Shown: positions 60,923 to 64,000 of the stretch, piece after piece
How the letters are laid out: every line of letters starts with the position of its first letter
Numbering within the stretch: the stretch's first letter is position 1
The notes under the pieces: generated by a model
Database searches by the model: none
What the model was told of the DNA's origin: nothing
Seen by the model: the letters and a program-made list of their open reading frames with translations, nothing else
NCBI GenBank assembly: GCA_041737175.1
Contig: JBGSSF010000021.1
Coordinates: 154,234-218,233 of the forward strand
Direction: 5' to 3'
Source: UBA5072 sp041737175
Lineage (GTDB): Bacteria > Bacteroidota > Bacteroidia > Bacteroidales > UBA10428
Length of the DNA stretch: 64,000 nucleotides
Translations under genes and position numbers: made by a program

Positions 60923-61819
60923 ATGTTTGTATTTTTTGTGGGCATTATCGTACTGATCATTGGCTTTTCAACTGCCAGGATCAATTCCCCGCTGCGCCAG
61001 TACACCCGTCTTATTAAAGGCGCCGGGATCGGCATAGCTGTAATTGGACTGCTTATGACTTCCCTCGTTCAGATAGAACCCGGAGAGGTTGGAGTGCAGA
61101 AACTCTTCGGAAAGGTAAGTGACAATATTCTGGAAAGTGGCCTTAATATTAAGAATCCTCTTGTTGAGATAGTTCCTTTCGACAAGCGAACACAGAATTA
61201 TACCATGTCAGGCGCCACCACCGGTGGAGAAATAGTCGGGGATGATGCCATCCATGTGCTGTCGGCAGATGGTCTTGAAGTGGTCATTGACCTGACGGTA
61301 CTGTACAAGGTAGTGCCTGCCGAAGCTCCCAGGATTTTGCGGGAGATAGGGATCGACTATAAAAATGTCATAGTACGGCCGATTTGTCGTACCCGGATCA
61401 GGGACAATGCCGTGTATTATGATGCAGTTGCCTTGTATTCCTCCAAAAGGGACGAATTCCAGGACCGTATTTTCAAGGGAATTGAAGGTGATTTTAAAAG
61501 CCGCGGGTTGTTGCTGGAACAGCTCCTGGTGAGGAACATTACACTTCCCGAGTCGGTGAAGACCGCCATTGAATCAAAGATCAATGCCGAGCAGGAAGCC
61601 CAGAAAATGGAGTTTGTCCTACAAAAAGAAAAGCAGGAAGCCGAGCGGAAAAGGGTAGAAGCCCAGGGAATCGCCGATTACCAGAGGATCATCAATTTAT
61701 CACTTACGGATAAACAGCTGCAATACGAAATGATCAAGGCCATTACAAACTCCCCCAATGCCAAATTAATTATCATGGGCGATGGGAAAAACACACCTGT
61801 TATCCTTAACAGCAATTAA
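60923..61819 (+). CDS. Prohibitin-like SPFH-domain membrane protein
   Basis: The 298-residue protein has an N-terminal membrane region (two hydrophobic segments, about 2-18 and 32-48), then an SPFH/prohibitin domain (about 55-225: VEIVPFDKRTQNYTM, DGLEVVIDLTVLYKV) and a C-terminal coiled coil (EQEAQKMEFVLQKEKQEAERKRVEAQG). It probably forms large membrane-bound rings. It lies 53 bp after menE on the same strand but has its own likely promoter. Confidence 0.9.
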   Translation: MFVFFVGIIVLIIGFSTARINSPLRQYTRLIKGAGIGIAVIGLLMTSLVQIEPGEVGVQKLFGKVSDNILESGLNIKNPLVEIVPFDKRTQNYTMSGATTGGEIVGDDAIHVLSADGLEVVIDLTVLYKVVPAEAPRILREIGIDYKNVIVRPICRTRIRDNAVYYDAVALYSSKRDEFQDRIFKGIEGDFKSRGLLLEQLLVRNITLPESVKTAIESKINAEQEAQKMEFVLQKEKQEAERKRVEAQGIADYQRIINLSLTDKQLQYEMIKAITNSPNAKLIIMGDGKNTPVILNSN

Positions 61820-61836
61820 TGGATATTATCCATGTA

Positions 61837-61858
61837 GAGACGCAAGATCTTGCGTCTC
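61837..61858. repeat. R5 perfect 22-bp palindrome, possible bidirectional terminator
   Basis: GAGACGCAAGA directly meets its reverse complement TCTTGCGTCTC. It sits between the convergent prohibitin and GH20 genes (stops at 61819 and 61866). As there is no loop it could be a terminator in cruciform or RNA form, or a dispersed repeat. Confidence 0.6.
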
Positions 61859-61865
61859 ACCGCTC

Positions 61866-63755
61866 TCAGTCCCACCAAATCCTTTCCTTCAGCTGCTCCG
61901 CTTTCAGCGTGATCAGGTGCCCGACAGGCGCGCCGTTTCTGTATGTCACCACGCGCAGTGTAACAGGTCCTTCCGGCAATTCGAAGGGTTTTTCATATTT
62001 CAGGGCATACCGGCTGGGCATGCTGTTGTCAAGCGTATAATAAATATCCAGTCCCGGCACTTCGGATTCCATTTCCACCCAAAGTTTATTATTCTTCGCC
62101 CGTGCTTTCACAATGGCATCATAAAGGGCTGTGGAATAATTTACCGCTGCCATATCTGCCCTGTTAAACTGGTTCTCAACCCGTTTTACAAAATCATCCC
62201 AGTTCTTTTTCTCATCGGGGCTCCAGAAATCCTCGGCCAGCGCCCAGCCGCGCGGCCAGGTCATGTATTCCGCATGACGCAGGGTTTCAATCTGTTCAGT
62301 CCACAGGTTGCCCTGTCCGCCCAAAATGTATTTGGCATCCACACCTTCGGGGAGCGGATTATAGCTGTAGCATTTCTTCAGACGAAGATTGGCGTATAAG
62401 GGCGGATCAACCGTTGGATCACCCTGGGTATAATCAATATAGGCAAAGGTTGTAGGTGTCATTACCACATCATGTCCCAGATGTGCGGCTTCGATGCCTC
62501 CTTTAATACCCCGCCAGCTCATTACGGTAGCGCCCGGTGAAAGACCACCTTCCAGGATCTCATCCCATCCCAGCAGCTTTTTCCCTTTGGCATTCAGTAT
62601 TTTTTCCAGGCGGTTCATAAAATAACCGTGGAGTTTCACGGATTCTGTTGCATTGAGCTGTTTCATCAGCTCCTGGCAACCCGGATCCTTTTCCCAGTAT
62701 CCCCTGTAGCATTCGTCCCCGCCAACATGGATATAGGGATTGGGGAAAAGCGCGGCCAACTCGGTAAAAACATTGTCCAAAAACGCATAAACCTTTTCAT
62801 CCGACGGATTGAGCGTGTTGTCAACCAGCATTGTAAAAGTGCCATCTCCGTGCCATTCGGCAAATTTGGATCCCGGGTTTACAGTTGTATTCGGGTCCTT
62901 TGTGCAGCTAAGTTCGGGATAAGCTGCAATGGCGGCCATGCTGTGACCGGGAACATCAACTTCCGGAACGATGGTGACATTGCGTTCCTGCGCATATTGA
63001 ATAATATCGCGGACCTCGTCCTGCGTGTAGAATCCGCCAACTGTGGCGGCTTCTCCCGGCTCAGGTGCCTTGCGTTCGCCAAACTGCCCGTAACGGGGAA
63101 CACGCCAGGCACCGACTTCGGTAAGCCGGGGGAGCGACTTGATTTCAATACGCCATCCGTTATCGTCGGTTAAATGCCAGTGAAAAGTATTGAACTTAAA
63201 CCGGGCCATCTCATCAATGTATCTTTTTACTTCATCCGTGGTAAAAAAATTGCGGCTCACGTCCAGCATGAGACCCCGCCAGGCAAAACGCGGGTAATCG
63301 GTGATCTTCACTACCGGCACCGTCCAGTTTACCTTTGCGGTTGTTTTGCTTTCAATTTCTTTTGGAAACAGCTGCAGCAGGGTTTGCATGCCATAAAACA
63401 AACCTGCAGGTTCATTGGCGGCAATAACAATACCCCTGGACGATGATACCAGGGTATAACCTTCCTTGCCCAGTTGCTGATCTGCAGTTGCATTCAGATT
63501 CAACTGAATGGCTCCGTCCTGACCCTGCCTGGCAGCCAGCTTAAATCCGGTAGGCGGGTTAAGCTTCTGCACCAGCATGTCGGCCACCTTTTGCCCCCCG
63601 GGTTTATTGTAGGTAATAGTTGCATTTCCTGTCAGTGTCCACATGCCTGTCAATACCTGCATTTCTGCAGGTTGGGGAATCAGATGAACATTACTCGGCT
63701 GTCCCGATGCTGTCATACCAGCTAAAAGCATTAGTCCTATTAGTATGCTTTTCAT
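61866..63755 (-). CDS. Beta-N-acetylhexosaminidase, GH20
   Basis: The 629-residue exported enzyme has a signal peptide (MKSILIGLMLLAGMTASGQ), a GH20b N-terminal domain (about 25-150), the catalytic TIM barrel (about 155-500) with the Asp347-Glu348 pair in HVGGDECYRGYW, and a small C-terminal beta domain (FEYEKPFELPEGPVTLRVVTYRNG-like end). It removes terminal GlcNAc or GalNAc from glycans by substrate-assisted catalysis. Convergent with the prohibitin-like gene. Confidence 0.93.
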   Translation of the reverse strand: MKSILIGLMLLAGMTASGQPSNVHLIPQPAEMQVLTGMWTLTGNATITYNKPGGQKVADMLVQKLNPPTGFKLAARQGQDGAIQLNLNATADQQLGKEGYTLVSSSRGIVIAANEPAGLFYGMQTLLQLFPKEIESKTTAKVNWTVPVVKITDYPRFAWRGLMLDVSRNFFTTDEVKRYIDEMARFKFNTFHWHLTDDNGWRIEIKSLPRLTEVGAWRVPRYGQFGERKAPEPGEAATVGGFYTQDEVRDIIQYAQERNVTIVPEVDVPGHSMAAIAAYPELSCTKDPNTTVNPGSKFAEWHGDGTFTMLVDNTLNPSDEKVYAFLDNVFTELAALFPNPYIHVGGDECYRGYWEKDPGCQELMKQLNATESVKLHGYFMNRLEKILNAKGKKLLGWDEILEGGLSPGATVMSWRGIKGGIEAAHLGHDVVMTPTTFAYIDYTQGDPTVDPPLYANLRLKKCYSYNPLPEGVDAKYILGGQGNLWTEQIETLRHAEYMTWPRGWALAEDFWSPDEKKNWDDFVKRVENQFNRADMAAVNYSTALYDAIVKARAKNNKLWVEMESEVPGLDIYYTLDNSMPSRYALKYEKPFELPEGPVTLRVVTYRNGAPVGHLITLKAEQLKERIWWD

Positions 63756-63792
63756 ATTTATTGATATTAATTATTTGCACTTTTTATAGATC

Positions 63793-63825
63793 ACCCTTCA
63801 AGGGTCTTTGGACCGCTTGAAGGGT
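63793..63825. repeat. R1 palindrome, complete copy
   Basis: ACCCTTCAAG (63793-63802) and CTTGAAGGGT (63816-63825) with inner GGTC/GACC. It lies between divergent genes, so it cannot serve as a terminator for either. Confidence 0.65.
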
Positions 63826-63906
63826 TAATTAACATCTCTCACGACTCACTTCCCGCTCCCACTTGTCGATGCCTGAAATATGTTGACCAAAAAAACGGTT
63901 AACATT

Positions 63907-64000
63907 ATGTCAAAAGTAGGAATTTTAGATCAAAATCAGCGAGTTCTCTTTAATCGTCGTTTCAGCGAAGATTTTAAAAAAAGTAAAGTTAAAGAACTCG
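63907..64000 (+). CDS. Transposase ORF (IS3 OrfA-like), cut by the right edge
   Basis: The 31 visible codons from the ATG at 63907 read MSKVGILDQNQRVLFNRRFS, then EDFKKSKVKEL. The RRFSEDFK-KxKVxEL pattern is the start of the helix-turn-helix protein (OrfA) of IS3-type elements. The region just before it (63874-63906) contains partial inverted symmetry (TGTTgACC ... GGTtAACA), which may be the left end of the element. The element itself extends beyond the window, so it cannot be verified. Confidence 0.55.
   Translation, partial: MSKVGILDQNQRVLFNRRFSEDFKKSKVKEL

Overview
The window comes from a Bacteroidota chromosome, most likely an anaerobic Bacteroidales or Marinilabiliales relative. The evidence is a TonB-dependent receptor with a CarboxypepD-like N-terminus, a DUF4954 protein, a eukaryotic-type hexokinase, GH20/GH116/GH172 enzymes, lipoprotein signals, TAnnTTTG-type promoters and many AT-rich start regions without a Shine-Dalgarno sequence. 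The gene calls rest on motifs and family resemblance read by eye; no database search was run.

Layout. 1-7.2 kb: two minus-strand envelope or stress operons, each with an AI-2E family membrane protein and small membrane proteins. They come with two HMA-like/AraC regulator paralogues and a hybrid histidine kinase cut by the left edge. The two operons share an unusual three-block promoter. 7.2-12.2 kb: ABC-F protein, RluA pseudouridine synthase, Tat-exported TIM-barrel protein, hexokinase. 12.2-30.8 kb: MFS exporter, TonB receptor, TPR protein, AspT-like transporter, DUF4954 protein, SIS protein, a RAYT transposase remnant with palindromic repeats, cyclophilin, Lnt-like nitrilase-fold protein, and divergent GH172 and GH116 genes. 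31-37 kb: a MarR-TolC-adaptor-RND efflux operon with a clear operator/promoter. 37.2-38.6 kb: an AGE-family epimerase lipoprotein.

38.6-51.3 kb is the most interesting part. Nine co-directional minus-strand genes encode a CitD-CitE fusion, CitF, an isocitrate/homoisocitrate dehydrogenase family enzyme, an HD-like protein, two different aconitase-family hydratases, an ALDH7-like aldehyde dehydrogenase, a lysine-ketoglutarate reductase-like protein and a saccharopine dehydrogenase. I propose that they degrade lysine by running the alpha-aminoadipate pathway backwards: lysine to saccharopine, aminoadipate semialdehyde, aminoadipate, 2-oxoadipate, homoisocitrate and homocitrate, then acetate plus 2-oxoglutarate. 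The net balance would be lysine + 2-oxoglutarate + CO2 + H2O giving 2 glutamate + acetate, which is redox neutral.

51.4-64 kb: gltX, then a nearly complete menaquinone operon (ubiE/menG, thioesterase, menF, menD, menB, menA, menC, menE; no menH), a prohibitin-like SPFH protein, a GH20 hexosaminidase, and the start of a transposase ORF at the right edge.

Two repeat phenomena cross the window. Eight 7-bp tandem arrays with a shared GTRR core each contain, or directly adjoin, the stop codon of a gene. Several families of dispersed palindromes (REP/BIME-like) sit between genes. I saw no rRNA, tRNA or CRISPR array.
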